Shown: positions 49,101-61,222, counted from the stretch's first letter. The stretch: 64,000 nucleotides of DNA from Synaphobranchus kaupii (GCA_029718625.1 CM056380.1:17929274-17993273); one strand, 5' to 3'. Notes: generated by a model from the letters alone, not told the origin. Made by a program: numbers and translations.

Positions 49101-50492
49101 TGTTACGTATCTGTTTACGGGACGAACCCAAGTGCAACGACCAGGAGACAGATTTCACAAAAGGGGTGTATTTAATAAATTAAGTGTTGGGGTAGTCCCA
49201 ACACTGTACAGGAAAGGCAACACACACAGTAATACAAGGTCTTGCGCCTGGAAGCCCGGGGCGGGCTGCTCCAAGCCGGAGCTGGACTGGAGGTTCTGGA
49301 ACGGGCTGTTCCAAACCGGAACTGGACTGGACTGGAACTGGACCGGGTGGTCCACACGGGAATCAGGTACTGGAACGGAATGTCCCCAAACCGGAACTGG
49401 ACTGGACTGAACTGGACCGGGAGGTCCACACGGGAATCAGGTACTGGAACGGAATGTCCCAAACCGGAACTGGACTGGACTGGAAACTGGACCGGGAGGT
49501 CCACACGGGAATCGGGGTACTGGAACGGAATGTCCCAAACCGGAACTGGACTTTGAGCGAGTCGCTTGTACAACTCACGCCTGGACTGGACTGGAACTGG
49601 CAGGGGAGCGACTCACTACGGCAGGGCAGGACTGGACCGGGCTGACTGCACCGGTATAGAAAAACAAAACAACAGAGGAGGGTTAGTGCAAGGGAAGGCA
49701 CGGGAAAGACCGGGAGGTTCTCACGGAGGTGATGGGTTTGGAAGTCGGGAGGTTTTGCGGTAGCACGGCAGGACAGAGTGGTGTGGCGTAGCTGCGGTAG
49801 GTCCGGAGGTAGCTGACTGTCTCCAGAGCTCCAGGAGCCGGCGCCGAAGAACTGGGTGGTCTCTTCGGTCGGACAGGAACAACTGGAGGGTAGCCAGGTA
49901 GCGAATCACCCCGGAGCCTACACGCGCTGGAGGTGGAGGTACCGCAACACACACAACAAACACGGGGAACACGAACACTGCCACGGGAGATCGGGTGCAG
50001 GGTTAGATGGAGGAGAAGGGAAACAAGTTAGCTACACAATTATGACAGGAAATTGTGCGGGAGGTAAACTACCAATCCGTAGCTTTGCGAGGAACTATAC
50101 GCTGCACGGGAAACACATTCCACGACTACGCGAATAGTTTAAGCAGGGAGACCAGATAACGAGTCAAGCACTACACCAAGTGATGATAGTTAACGAACTG
50201 GCGCCGACTGGCAGCCAGCCGAAAGACTATATAGAGCTAACTAACGAGACAAAATACGATACAGGTGTGAACATAAACCGGGAGTGATTACAAGACACCA
50301 GGTGAGGAAATGCATGCAACGAGGGGGAGGGAGTGAAAGGCGGAAGTAAGACAAAACAACCAGACGAACAAGACAGGGAAGGACACGCCTAGTCCGCGGC
50401 AGCGGGGAAAACACGGACAAAGGGATCCAACATGACACGGAGGGAAAACAGGAAAACACGGAAAACGGACAGGAAGGGAGCGGAACATTACA
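49101..50492 (-). repeat. 5' LTR (promoter LTR)
   Basis: 1392 bp, three bases longer than the 3' LTR through single extra bases at CCCC (about 49384), AAA (about 49485) and GGGG (about 49515). No base substitution was noticed when the two were read side by side. Confidence 0.96.
50202..50234 (-). promoter_or_regulatory. LTR core promoter: TATA box and predicted transcription start
   Basis: Minus-strand TATATAG begins at 50232; 31 nt downstream is GCCAGTTCGTT starting at 50202. The spacing fits a TATA-directed start at that G, and that 11-mer is what the primer-binding site pairs with. Confidence 0.65.
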
Positions 50493-50497
50493 ATTGA

Positions 50498-51890
50498 GGC
50501 TTTGAGAAGGACAAAGACCGGTCTGTTCCGGTCCTTGACGCTGCACTTGGATATTAAGGGTTCTCAGATTGGGCGGCTCGGGATGCTCCAGCCTTGTACA
50601 GTAGGCGGGGCCGCCTCCTTTGCACAATTGGCTCTTATCAATCACTCCTGATGCTCAGCTAGCCAGATGGACCGAATGGGTGAGGGGGAGGCGGAGACGG
50701 ATGGGGGTGTTTTTTTTTTGTTTTTTTTGCATGCAGGATGGCAGGCAATGCATCAAAAGATGACAGCTTCCCTATTATGCTTAAATAAGAGTGGCGAGAC
50801 TCCTGGCTGTACTTTAAGTTTAATCATTCATCTAAATAACTGTTGCAGAACTCCGGCAGTGAGGGATAGGCAGCCTGCCAGAGGAGGAGAATGAGAACTG
50901 ACGTCGCTCGGCTGAATTTCTCATTTGTGGAGGTGTAAACATATATTTGACTCGGATTGCCGACGCAAACTGTGCCCCCTTTCGTAGATTTATGTATCGC
51001 TGAGTTTTAAAATTCATGACGGTTAAAAGGTAGGGGGGGGAGGGGGGAGCAAGCGGCCAGAACACGGCGGGCCAGTAAGTGACAGTGATTGATGGCTTTG
51101 GTGTTCGCAACTTATCAGCCGTGAGCACGCACTCCAAAGAAATAAACAGCAGAAATATCAGAAATACATTTTTTTTAAAAAGGTGGGGGCAGTGAATGAA
51201 TGGGGGGGGGGGGGGGGGCATATCTACATAATGAATAGAGGAGTGCGGGAGAGGGTCCCGGACAGAAGGGAATATCGGCGGGGATACGGAGAGGCGGGGG
51301 GTTTTGTGGATGCGAGCCTCGCGGCTGGCCAACCAAAGCCGGACTGCCCCAGATTTGTTTTCCCAGCTCATCAAGGCTGGGGTTTCATGACGGATGGGAT
51401 GGCGGCTCGAGTGTCATAGTTACTCACAGTGCCAAAGACCTTCTAAAGACCCCCCCCACAGAGACCAGCATCCAATTGCTTGCGCCATGAAGCCTCCTTC
51501 AGGGGGGAATTGAAGGGTACATTTCTTCGGAATGCTTCAAAATTCGAAGTGTTCTAGAACTACACTGCTTTCAATTACCAGTCGTGACGGTTCCATCAGC
51601 ATTAGAATGTTCAGTTAAGAACATTCTAATCACATTGTGTGCATTGTGTGGTAGGTACGCCCTGGAAGTAAATAGCGTGATTAGAGCTAGATGAAACGAC
51701 AAAATGTTTGGCGCCTTTCCTCCTCCCCCTGAGTTAGCGTCTACCTGAGAGGGGCTTTTCTCTGGCGGCCCGATCTGAAGTGGCTGATTACACGCGTTAT
51801 TGGAAACTAGGCAGGGCGTCCTGTTTCAAAATCCGCCAACTCTGCACCCTTTCATGGTGGTTAACTGTTCCGAGCACTACACTGACATTG
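50498..51890. other. Non-coding interval
   Basis: Simple G- and T-runs (near 50707-50729, 51032-51048 and 51201-51218). Overlapping open frames near 50832-51374 match nothing recognised. Confidence 0.5.
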
Positions 51891-53128
51891 GGGCCTCATT
51901 CATGAAACGTGAGCAGAACAAATGTGTACGTAAATTGTTCGTATTAGCAATTGTATCCGTATTTTGTCATTCATCAACATTTTCGTATCTGAGATTTGTT
52001 TGTATGTACAAACAAACTTTACACAAATTCAAAATGCCACTGAATGTAGCTTCTGAATATCATTTCGAACATGAATTTATTTTCATTATTTGTTAAATTC
52101 ACACGACAATATGTAGACTCTGAAATGCACAATGCAAACATAGATCATAAATTACGATAGTAAAACGCAAACACTTTAATTGTAGGCCATGAACTTTTTT
52201 AATTAGTCTCATAACGTACTCACTCCAGCAGCTCATATGTGATTGCTCAACATTTTACAATCCTGAGAAGGTGTGCACAATAATATTGGCTGCTGTATCC
52301 TGCACAACATGGCCATGAAAAACGCCCTTCCTATAGCCTACCAGACGTCCCCAATCCACCTGAACCATGGATGCTGTCAGATGAACCACCACTCGAACTT
52401 GACAATGTGACTCGACAATTAGAACGCGCCAGCAATTCAGAGAGATTCTAAAATAACGTATGTGACTACCCTCTTTCAAACCACATACCACACGCACAAA
52501 ACATCGACAAATTTACAAAATGAATAACATTTTATTTATTTCCAGGCTGCGAGAAAGACCGTGTGGCAATGTGCTCGTCCCATACAGACTTGAATAACCT
52601 TGGCTGCCCCCTGTCGCTGTGGTGCTTCTGTGCACAGCTATGTGTTTCTTCTCCTCCAATTTAATGTCAATCCATTAATTTTGTATATTTGTACTACTTT
52701 AATAGTTTGTGTGAGATCCTGCATTGATGGTACATGTTATATCCGGCTAGGCCTTTACTTTACCAGTTCATATGACACCGGTGCCGACAATAGCCTACTA
52801 AGTCTTTTTATTTCCTTGACTGAATATCGGCTCATAAAACCTTTCAGTGTCTGAATGATTCTTAGCTTTTCCTGTGTGAATTTGACTTTGTATGCACTTG
52901 TAAACGGAATTTGCAACTTCCATAGATTGCAATTCATGGGCGTGGATTTATGCGAATCGCGGAAAAAAAAATGTGCACGCGCCTGTTATTTACGATGAAT
53001 CGGAATGCATGATCATACGTATGTAAATAAAAAAATCTGTTTGATGAATCCGGCGTTAATTTTTCATAACAACTTGTTCCGTACATAAATGTACGCGCAT
53101 ATTTAGCAACATTTCATGAATGAGGCCC
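51891..53128 (+). mobile_element. PIF/Harbinger transposon relic
   Basis: Terminal inverted repeats GGGCCTCATTCATGAAA at the left and TTTCATGAATGAGGCCC at the right (17 bp, perfect). In broken plus-strand frames near 52260-52330 the C-terminal part of a Harbinger-type transposase is visible: PEKVCTIILA then CCILHNMAMKN in the next frame. The nuclease core is not preserved. The target duplication is unclear. Confidence 0.72.
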
Positions 53129-53896
53129 GTTGTGTGTTCAAAATTCAAATACATGCCAACTGCATTGGACAAAGTCAAATATGGATTTTCATAAAGCATT
53201 AAAAAAAGCAAATGTACCTATTCATTCCTTCAGAGTAGCACTGTGCAAAAAAAAAAAACATCAGTATTACACGGCAAAATGTTCAGCATTAAATCAACTC
53301 TGATAGAGTACTTTAATAGAGCGCATGTGGTCCCTATTGGGCTCATACATATGGTCTGTTAGAGCTGATTTCACCCGATCGCTCCGCATAAGAGCCAATG
53401 TATCAGCAGCATTCTCAGTATTGCTTGGCGTGACGATTTCCATGCACGTTCATTAACACGCTGCCACACCACTGATGGCTGTTCTGCGGTTATTCGGGGT
53501 ACATCACCTGGAGACCCCTCCCCTCTCGGGGGTCCCACTTGTTCGGGAGAGCGGGACGCGAGCCGCAACGCGGCACGACGGATGTTCCGAACGTGAGAAA
53601 TGGGCTCCGAGTCCTCATTACGTGGGCGCACGGACACGAGCAGGGGGCCCGGGAGCGGGCGGGACGGAGGGGTGTCTGTTATTTCCCAGAATCCCCCCCG
53701 GGGCCTCTGAGGCTCCTCCCGCTCGCTTTTCTCCACTCTTCTGATACAAAGTAAATATGGAGAGAAATGAGAAACGCGGGGTCTATCTTCGCACAATTGA
53801 GGTCTGCGTAATGGATCTGGTGCCCCTCTCCATCTGTCTAACTGCGGGCCACCCAAGCGCCTGTGTGCCAGAAAGCCGCGGTTACACGCCTGTACA
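53129..53896. other. Interval with a GC-rich island (about 53470-53760)
   Basis: CpG-rich stretch with long overlapping open frames on both strands (for example 53371-53961 minus, 196 codons, part of it simple sequence). No family recognised; could be a promoter region. Confidence 0.3.
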
Positions 53897-53912
53897 CACA
53901 CGCACACACACA

Positions 53913-53955
<43 letters not shown>

Positions 53956-54081
53956 ACACACACACCTGCTCTATGCTCCGTTTGTACTCCTCTGTCTCTG
54001 CACAGATGGAATCGGCTCTGCTCAGGTCATTTCACCTGCAGGCTGCTGTCAAGAGACCGTGGCAGCTGGCACTGGCAGTCC

Positions 54082-54112
<31 letters not shown>

Positions 54113-54440
54113 GTACACTCACACAAACACACGTACACAAATATACACAGACACACACACACACACACACATGCAAAGCACATACAAACACACACATATA
54201 CTAACACAGATACACATACACACACATGCAAAGCACATACAAACACACACATATACTAACACAGATACACATACACACACATGCATGCACATACACGCAC
54301 GTACACACTCATACAAAAACACGCACTTAGTTTTATATGTAATACCAAAAAAACACACCTAAAAACACACATACAGTATGTGCAGTCACTTTCACACACA
54401 TACACATGCACGAAAACACACACACATACGCATTGACACA
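53897..54440. repeat. (CA)n and CA-rich imperfect tandem repeats
   Basis: Several CA tracts (about 53897-53960, 54086-54125, 54140-54440) including a ~62-bp duplicated unit with ATGCAAAGCACATACAAAC near 54170 and 54229. Confidence 0.95.
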
Positions 54441-55084
54441 CATGCACTGAAAAGTACAAAGCTTGGGATTTTTTAAAATCTCTATAGAAAGGCACTGAAA
54501 AGTACAAAGTTGGGATTTTTTAAAATCTCTATAGAAAGCATAAAAATGACAATGATATGTGGATGTGTGGTGCCTTGTAAAAATGCAGTTGGTTGAAAAA
54601 TAGTCAAAGGCTGTAGAGAGCTGCTATGGAGTTTATTGAGCAAAACCTTTGATATGTGTTGATTTAAAATTCCATACGGGACATGGCTGTTGTACACAAG
54701 GCACCTAGTAAGCTTTAATTGGCTAATTAGACAGCAGTAAATATGCAGCTCAATGAATGGGCGCCATGCAGATCTAAGCTGTAATCACCCATGACCAGAT
54801 GACAACGAAGCAAATAAATGTGAATGAAATTCTCCCTATTTCTGAGCTGCTCTGATAGCTAAGCCCCTCAGTGCAAACAGAGACTATTGAGATCCATACC
54901 CTCATAGCTTCATTCCCAGCTAGCACAAATGTTATTGTAACATTTTGCAATGTTGCAGCAAGGTTGTGTTCTGTCCTTGTAAATACGTTCTGGCAATGTT
55001 TTAATTCACAGATAATCTATAACATATTCAGCAACATTGAAAATAGGTACGGAAACCGGAGGTAGTGCACCATGATTTTAATTT
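54441..55084. other. Non-coding interval
   Basis: A tandem ~45-bp duplication (GCACTGAAAAGTACAAAG.. at about 54444 and 54491). No gene recognised. Confidence 0.55.
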
Positions 55085-55570
55085 AGAACTCTTTACAGAC
55101 CTATGTTTGTATTTTAACAGTGTCTTGTGTGTGTGTATACATGCCTATGTTTGTATTTTAACAATGTCGTGTGTGGTGTGTATACATGCCTATGTTTGAT
55201 TTAACACAGTGTCGTGTGTGGTGTGTATACATGCCTATGTTGTATTTAACAGTGTCGTGTGTGGTGTGTGGTGTGTATACATGCCTATGTTTGTATTTTA
55301 ACACAGTGTCGTGTGTGGTGTGTATACATGCCTATGTTTGTATTTTAACACAGTGTGGTGTGTGGTGTGTATACATGCCTATGTGGTGTATTTAACAGTG
55401 TCGTGTGTGGTGTGCATAAATGCCTATGTTTGTATTTTAACACAGTGTCGTGTGTGTGTGTGTATACATGCCTATGTGTGTATTTAACTAGTGTGGTGTG
55501 TGGTGTGTGGTGTGTAATACATGCCTAATGTTTGTATTTTAACACAGTGTCTTGTGTGGTGTGTAGTTTT
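55085..55570. repeat. ~47-bp minisatellite, about 10 copies
   Basis: Unit TTTGTATTTTAACACAGTGT then CGTGTGTGGTGTGTATACAT and GCCTATG, with copy length varying through GTGTG slippage. The array runs to within about 45 bp of the second assembly gap. Confidence 0.95.
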
Positions 55571-55612
55571 CAGTTCAGGGGTGGTCTCGCTGTAGAATAA
55601 TCCAGAGAAGAA

Positions 55613-56112
55613 NNNNNNNNNNNNNNNNNNNNNNNNNNNNNNNNNNNNNNNNNNNNNNNNNNNNNNNNNNNNNNNNNNNNNNNNNNNNNNNNNNNNNNNN
55701 NNNNNNNNNNNNNNNNNNNNNNNNNNNNNNNNNNNNNNNNNNNNNNNNNNNNNNNNNNNNNNNNNNNNNNNNNNNNNNNNNNNNNNNNNNNNNNNNNNNN
55801 NNNNNNNNNNNNNNNNNNNNNNNNNNNNNNNNNNNNNNNNNNNNNNNNNNNNNNNNNNNNNNNNNNNNNNNNNNNNNNNNNNNNNNNNNNNNNNNNNNNN
55901 NNNNNNNNNNNNNNNNNNNNNNNNNNNNNNNNNNNNNNNNNNNNNNNNNNNNNNNNNNNNNNNNNNNNNNNNNNNNNNNNNNNNNNNNNNNNNNNNNNNN
56001 NNNNNNNNNNNNNNNNNNNNNNNNNNNNNNNNNNNNNNNNNNNNNNNNNNNNNNNNNNNNNNNNNNNNNNNNNNNNNNNNNNNNNNNNNNNNNNNNNNNN
56101 NNNNNNNNNNNN
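55613..56112. other. Assembly gap (500 N)
   Basis: 500 unknown bases, same length as the gap at 17029. Confidence 0.99.
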
Positions 56113-56730
56113 TTTGAGTGAGAAGGGCTTTTCACTGCTTTTTTGGCATACGATCGGGCTATTGTTGGCTTTATCATGCTGCTATGACAGAATACAAATT
56201 TTATTTGATGAAGAAATATATTTATGAACTCACATATAGACACTATTGTCCACTATGTCACACATTGGTAGGTATAGTTGTAGGCGAGACTGAGTGGGGC
56301 GTTGCTTGTTAAATGGACTTGCTACCAGGGTTGTGCAGCATTCAGAATTTAATTGAGAATGCCTCTTAAATTCCAGTTCAATTCTTGAATTTGAATTTTA
56401 ATTGAGGTAGCAAAGAGGATGCAAAATTCCAATTTGAATTCGAATTAAAGGAAGTAGAATTAAAATTCAAAGAAATTAATATACTACATACTTTAGGTGT
56501 AGCTTTTAACAGTAAGGCTTTATATCTCAATATGATTTGTACATTAAACATGTTATCATAAAAACAATGATAATGGCATGCTTCTAAACATTAGATTTTA
56601 TTAACCACGGAAGCTTTTCTCCCAACAATTAATCTTTAAAGTAACATTTATAGAATAATCATCATATTTAATTTAACTTTCATTTTGTGGAACATGGTGG
56701 AAGAACACTTCATTTCCCAGAATGCTTTAC

Positions 56731-57667
56731 TTTAAAGGGATTGCCAACTCTGCTGAAAAAGTGGGGTTTTTTATTTGACATTACTCCTCATTATTAAAAT
56801 AATCATCCACCAAGATTTCAGCCTTTAAAAACGTCTGCAGCTGAAAAAAATGTAGATTGAATAGTGTCACTTTCTGCCGACTATGCAGTTCTCAGGACTG
56901 GGTGGGCGTGAAAGCTAGTTAGTATTCAGGCCACGCCCAAGAGCCTCTAGGCAAGTTATGTGCTGACTTGGAAATGCAAACACCATTTAAAAAAACAAAC
57001 GATGGCTAAATAGCCTAAAAAAAGAAAGTGTGTGGTGCAAGTTGCAACCGTACCATATGTTTGAGCCACTGAACTAAGGAAGATCCGTTCACATAATAAT
57101 ACTAACGTTAAGCTCAGAGACCCATGTCTTTCAAATAGTAACGTTACCAGTACAGTGTAACTACTAGCTATCTGGGCTATATACAGAGAGACCCTTCTCC
57201 TTCTCCTTCAGACTAATGCAATGACTTCAGCTTCTAAACATACCTCATGGAAATACACAAATGTGGACGCTTCAAGCTACGCAAACAGTTTTTCTTTTGC
57301 AATGACATTTGTGAAAGACAAACCAAGGAAAGCACACATCGAAAAAGAAAGTTATTTACTGTTGTTGCCTGCTATAGCGTCCCTCCCTCGCTGCAACGCT
57401 CTGGTGAAGGGGAGAGCGTAAAGAATTTCCGGATAGTTAATCATTGGCTGATGGGAATTTGATGACGTCCTGACGTCCGTTTTAATCCCGCCCGCTCAAA
57501 ACCTTGCCTGATCAATTACAGGCAATGGTGAACAATAAAAGGAAGGAATATGTTAATTTAGGCATATCACTTAGTACTGATATTTGGGTTATGTTTATTC
57601 CACCCCAGGATGACAACAATTAACCATTGAAAAGATTAGTTATCAATTTGAGTTGGCAGTCCCTTTA
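56731..57667. mobile_element. Inner DNA element with 20-bp TIRs
   Basis: TTTAAAGGGATTGCCAACTC at the left and GAGTTGGCAGTCCCTTTAAA at the right match at 19 of 20 positions when inverted. Internal open frames (57221-57421 and 57247-57462) are short; cysteine-bearing translations near 57020-57060 hint at a decayed zinc-binding (THAP-like) domain, which I cannot support firmly. Confidence 0.6.
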
Positions 57668-57904
57668 AAATGTCTTCAAAATGGAACCAAATAAGACCTT
57701 TGAGGATCTTTTGAGAATTAAATGTAACAGTGTTGAACAATGAGTTGTGGATTGGAATAAATGATAATTGCATTTACCATAACTTTTTGTCATTCTTTTG
57801 AGTGCTAAGGTTGAAATGAAAAACAATATTACTCATTATTCTACATATAAAGGAACAAATGGGAATAATTTCTTGAAATACATTTTGTAATTATTTATAT
57901 TTTG

Positions 57905-58640
57905 CAGCAAAATATCTTGTTGTTATTTTAGTTCTGTACTCTAGCCCTTTGAGTTTGAAAGGATAGAATGACTCAGCTTTAATTTGAGGGTATTTTCATC
58001 CATATCGGATGAACCGTTCAGAAATTATAGAACCTTTTGTACATAGTCCCCCCCCCCCCCCATTTTTGGGCATCAAAAAATATTGGACAGTTTAACATAA
58101 TGTAGAATAAAGTAATCATTTTTAATATTTGGTTGCATATCCTTTGCATGCCATAACGTCCTGATGTCTGTGACCCAACAACATCAAAAGACTCTTGATA
58201 TCTTATTTTCTGGTACTCCTACAAGCTTCTACTTCTACTTTGTTAGTAGAAACAACGCTTGAAGTGATCGATCGATATCTACTGCATATCTGGGAGGCTC
58301 GTTTGATGTCTCAGACCCTTGATGACTTGCAGCCATTTTACCACCCATGTATTCCATACTGTTCCAGCATAATTTACAGCTAAATCTAGTCCCACCCCCC
58401 AATTCCCATAGAGATCCATTAAAATGCGTTATAGTATCGCTTGTTTTTTGATGCCCAAAAATGGGTGGGACTATGTACAAAAGGTTCTATAATTTTGAAT
58501 CGGTTCATCCGATATGGATGAAAATACCCTCAAATTAAAGCTGACAGTCTGCACTTCAACCGCATTGTCATTGTCAAACTCAAAGTGCTAGAGTACAGAA
58601 CCAAAATAACAACGAGATAATAAATGTTATTCTCTTCACC
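57905..58640. mobile_element. Fold-back element, copy 4
   Basis: Left arm TTGTTATTTTAGTTCTGTAC.. returns inverted at the right (..GTACAGAACCAAAATAACAA near 58600). The core contains the GCATATCCTTTGCATGCC module shared with copies 1-3. The outer arms resemble copy 2 (TTTAATTTGAGGGT..CATCCATATC), so copies 2 and 4 form one subtype. A C-run lies near 58048. Confidence 0.75.
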
Positions 58641-58870
58641 TGTCAGTGGTTTTAATGTTGTGGCTGATCGGTGTATGTTAGATTTAATAATATTCTTCTG
58701 TTGTGTGACTGAGCGGAATTTCTTTGAATTGCAATGAATTAAATTCCACTTCCTGTCATTCCAATTCCAATTCGACATCCTGTAGGGCGTGGCCAATTCA
58801 ATTCAAATTCCGACTCATGAATTGAACGGGGCCCAATTCTTAAATTGTGAATTTTGCACAACCCTTGCTA

Positions 58871-59214
58871 CGGGACAACAGTGACACGTAGAAACTCTAT
58901 ATTCGGCTGAGTTGTCACAAACCGTGTACTAATAAAGCGAAAACACAGAGTTTGTTGTTTCCGCTCATAGTTTGGTTGCAGGAGAAATGAATATCTGAGT
59001 TGAGCAAAATCTTGGCGCTGGTGCCATGGCCACTAGGGGTTCTGCACGAAGGGGTTAATCGTTCCATCCACGGGATGTTTAATGTATTATCGATTCACAG
59101 AGCTGGATGCCCGCTGTATACACACAGGCAACCCCAATTTCCAGGTCTTAACAGCTATGCCTCACTGTTGCCATTATGTTCAGTTGCATTAATTGGGGCC
59201 CAGTGATGGTATTA
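58871..59214. other. Non-coding interval
   Basis: No feature recognised. Confidence 0.55.
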
Positions 59215-59815
59215 AAGTAAGCTTAATCCAACACTATTCACACCCTTAATGGAGATGAGCAAAGAAGGCTGTTTAAAATAAGCGATACTGGTAATGGGCT
59301 GTATTGTATGCTCGAAACAATTGGGAAACAATGTTCTTTTTCACAATACAGTTGCTCAGGGGAAAATATTTTGTTTGATAAAGGACACCTTGCAAAAATA
59401 TATAAGTGTAACAATTCTTCACACCCCTAATAAATACTTTAATTCCAGCAAAACTAAGTATCCATTAGTTCATGTATTGTGGCCTCCACTGGTGTTGTGT
59501 TTCACTGACGTATGAAAATGAAGCACCATGCCATGTAATAAAATCACCTGTCATCCATCACCACAGAAAAAGGGAAAAGCTCAGAAGAGGGTTGTTGAAG
59601 TCATGAGATGGTTACAAACGCATAAAGAAAAAAAGGTCATACTTTCCATTATTAGGCCGAAAATTAAGTTTAAGCTAATTGGAAACCCGCCTGGTAGAGA
59701 ACGCAAAGTGCATTTCCCCAGTCAGGTAGATGTTTGGATGGCAAAGAGATGTTCCAGGGCCACAGGTGGATATCTTCAAAACTTTGTTGCATCTTGAAAG
59801 ACACAAAGTTTCTGA
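59215..59815 (+). mobile_element. Tc1 5' fragment with transposase N-terminus
   Basis: The plus strand at about 59570-59800 encodes decayed Tc1-type helix-turn-helix residues (RVVEVMRWLQTHKEKK.., IIRPKIKFKLIG, GRERKVHFPSQV, TGGYLQNFVAS) up to a stop. AT-rich non-coding sequence to the left is probably its terminal region. The catalytic part is absent; a LINE follows directly. Confidence 0.65.
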
Positions 59816-59869
59816 ATCTACCAACTATCCAAATCTACCAATCTTTCATTTGCCAAGGCAATTTAAATG

Positions 59870-60358
59870 TCAGCGATAACTGACAGCATTCGAAGCACCG
59901 TTCAAGTTGTAGGATCTGGTCAATCAAATAATTACCACGCATGACATCCCAACTGAGCATGTGTCATTTTACAAGTACCTTGGTCTTTGGCTTGATGAAG
60001 GTCTGAATTTCAAAGTTCATATTGACAAGATGGCCGAAATATTGGAGCTGAAGCTGAACATTGAGCTTTGAGTGTTTTTCCTTCATTGCGAGAAAAAAGT
60101 TACATCTGCAACTTTTCTTCCACTGCTTGATTTTTATGACATAATTCATAAGCACACCCTTGCAGCATCACCCTTGCATGTATTGGACTCTTTGTATCAT
60201 GGGGCCTTAAGACTTATCACTGATGTCAACCCCTTACTCAACACTGTCCACTGCATCATAAGCTACGTGCTCTTGGCGACCTGCAGACTAAAATAATCTA
60301 TACGTTCTCATTTACAAAGCTGTCTTAAACATCTTATCTTTGTGCATATTATCTTTAA
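59870..60358 (+). mobile_element. Non-LTR retrotransposon (LINE), 3' part of reverse transcriptase, first piece
   Basis: Broken plus-strand frames read YKYLGLWLDEGLNFKVHIDKM, then ATFLPLLDFYDIIHKHT and LDSLYHGALRLITDVN, a pattern seen at the C-terminal end of fish LINE reverse transcriptases. Several stops are present. The element resumes at 61599 beyond a hAT insertion. Confidence 0.75.
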
Positions 60359-60605
60359 AGCTTAAATAGGAGTGTAACGATTCATGCGATTCATCGATGA
60401 ATCGATGGTCAGTCCTACTGATGCAACTAAATCGATCTGCTAAAATAAATAAATAGAATGAATCGCTTTGGCTTCACCAATAATCAATATAAATGCTTTA
60501 AATCTAATGAATCACGATTCTTAATTATGATTATTGTTTTAAGACTTAGTTTACACATTTTTTTGTGAAATGCAGCTCGGTAATCCGTAACTCTGTCATC
60601 AGCTA

Positions 60606-60938
60606 CAGTGTTTCCCCTAGATTTTTTTTCAGGCCGGGCAGTGAAAGTGCGCCATTTTGCGTAGAGGCGGAAACTATAATTACACCCTCATAATATCAGC
60701 GCTGCCATTGAAAATTTTAATTAGGCTAAGGGGAAACCGAAGCTGTTTTGACAAGGGTTTTTCCAGATGCTATTTTGATCATTCCCGCATTCTGCGGTAA
60801 GGGAAATATTGCAGCTACATAAAAAAAGATTATATATATTAAAAAAAAAGAATAATATAAATTATTATTTTTTTTAATTAAAATTATTTATTTTCCCTCT
60901 TGTCCCGCCCGGCCAAGATAATGGTAGGGGAAACACTG
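60606..60938. mobile_element. hAT-like MITE nested in the hAT element
   Basis: Perfect 14-bp ends CAGTGTTTCCCCTA / TAGGGGAAACACTG, flanked by AGCTA on both sides (60601-60605 and 60939-60943). Confidence 0.8.
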
Positions 60939-61004
60939 AGCTAGTCAGCCTGCAAGGAAGTACCCGCCAAGAGTTTTTTTCCCCCTCACCCTCTACTGGT
61001 GCAT

Positions 61005-61222
61005 TTCACCCACTCACTCACCCACCCACTCACTCACTCTCACCCACCCTCTCACTCACCCACCCACTCACTCACTCTCACCCACCCTCTCACTCACTCA
61101 CCCACCCACTCACTCTCACCCACCCTCTCACTCACTCACCCACCCTCTCACTCACTCTCACCCACCCTCTCACTCACTCACTCACTGACTCTTAACTCAC
61201 TCACTCACCCACCCACTCTCTC
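61005..61222. repeat. (CACTCACC)n-type simple repeat
   Basis: About 220 bp of CACT/CACC tetramers in irregular higher-order blocks inside the hAT element; the proline/threonine/serine/histidine frame across it is an artefact. Confidence 0.95.

Larger units (their letters stand above)
43376..50492 (-). mobile_element. Complete Ty3/gypsy chromodomain LTR retrotransposon (Tf1/sushi type), 7.1 kb
   Basis: Two LTRs of 1389 and 1392 bp (TGTTAC..ATTACA), a 5-bp target duplication ATTGA, a polypurine tract next to the 3' LTR, gag and pol on the minus strand, a self-complementary primer site next to the 5' LTR, and a C-terminal chromodomain. The reading direction is right to left, so the 5' LTR is the right one. 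The LTRs look the same apart from three single-base homopolymer differences, which implies a very recent insertion. No envelope gene. Confidence 0.97.
56325..58870. mobile_element. Outer DNA element, interrupted twice
   Basis: GGGTTGTGCAGCATTCAGAA at the left and the inverse ..AATTTTGCACAACCC at the right form diverged terminal inverted repeats; both ends continue into AATTC-rich sequence that pairs over roughly 130 bp. The interior is broken by the elements at 56731-57667 and 57905-58640. Superfamily not established; no coding frame seen. Confidence 0.55.

Noticed and set aside
56700..56730. ZNF143-type motif TTTCCCAGAATGC as a gene promoter
   Set aside because: It lies at the border of nested transposons with no CpG island or exon nearby; kept only as a note in a finding.
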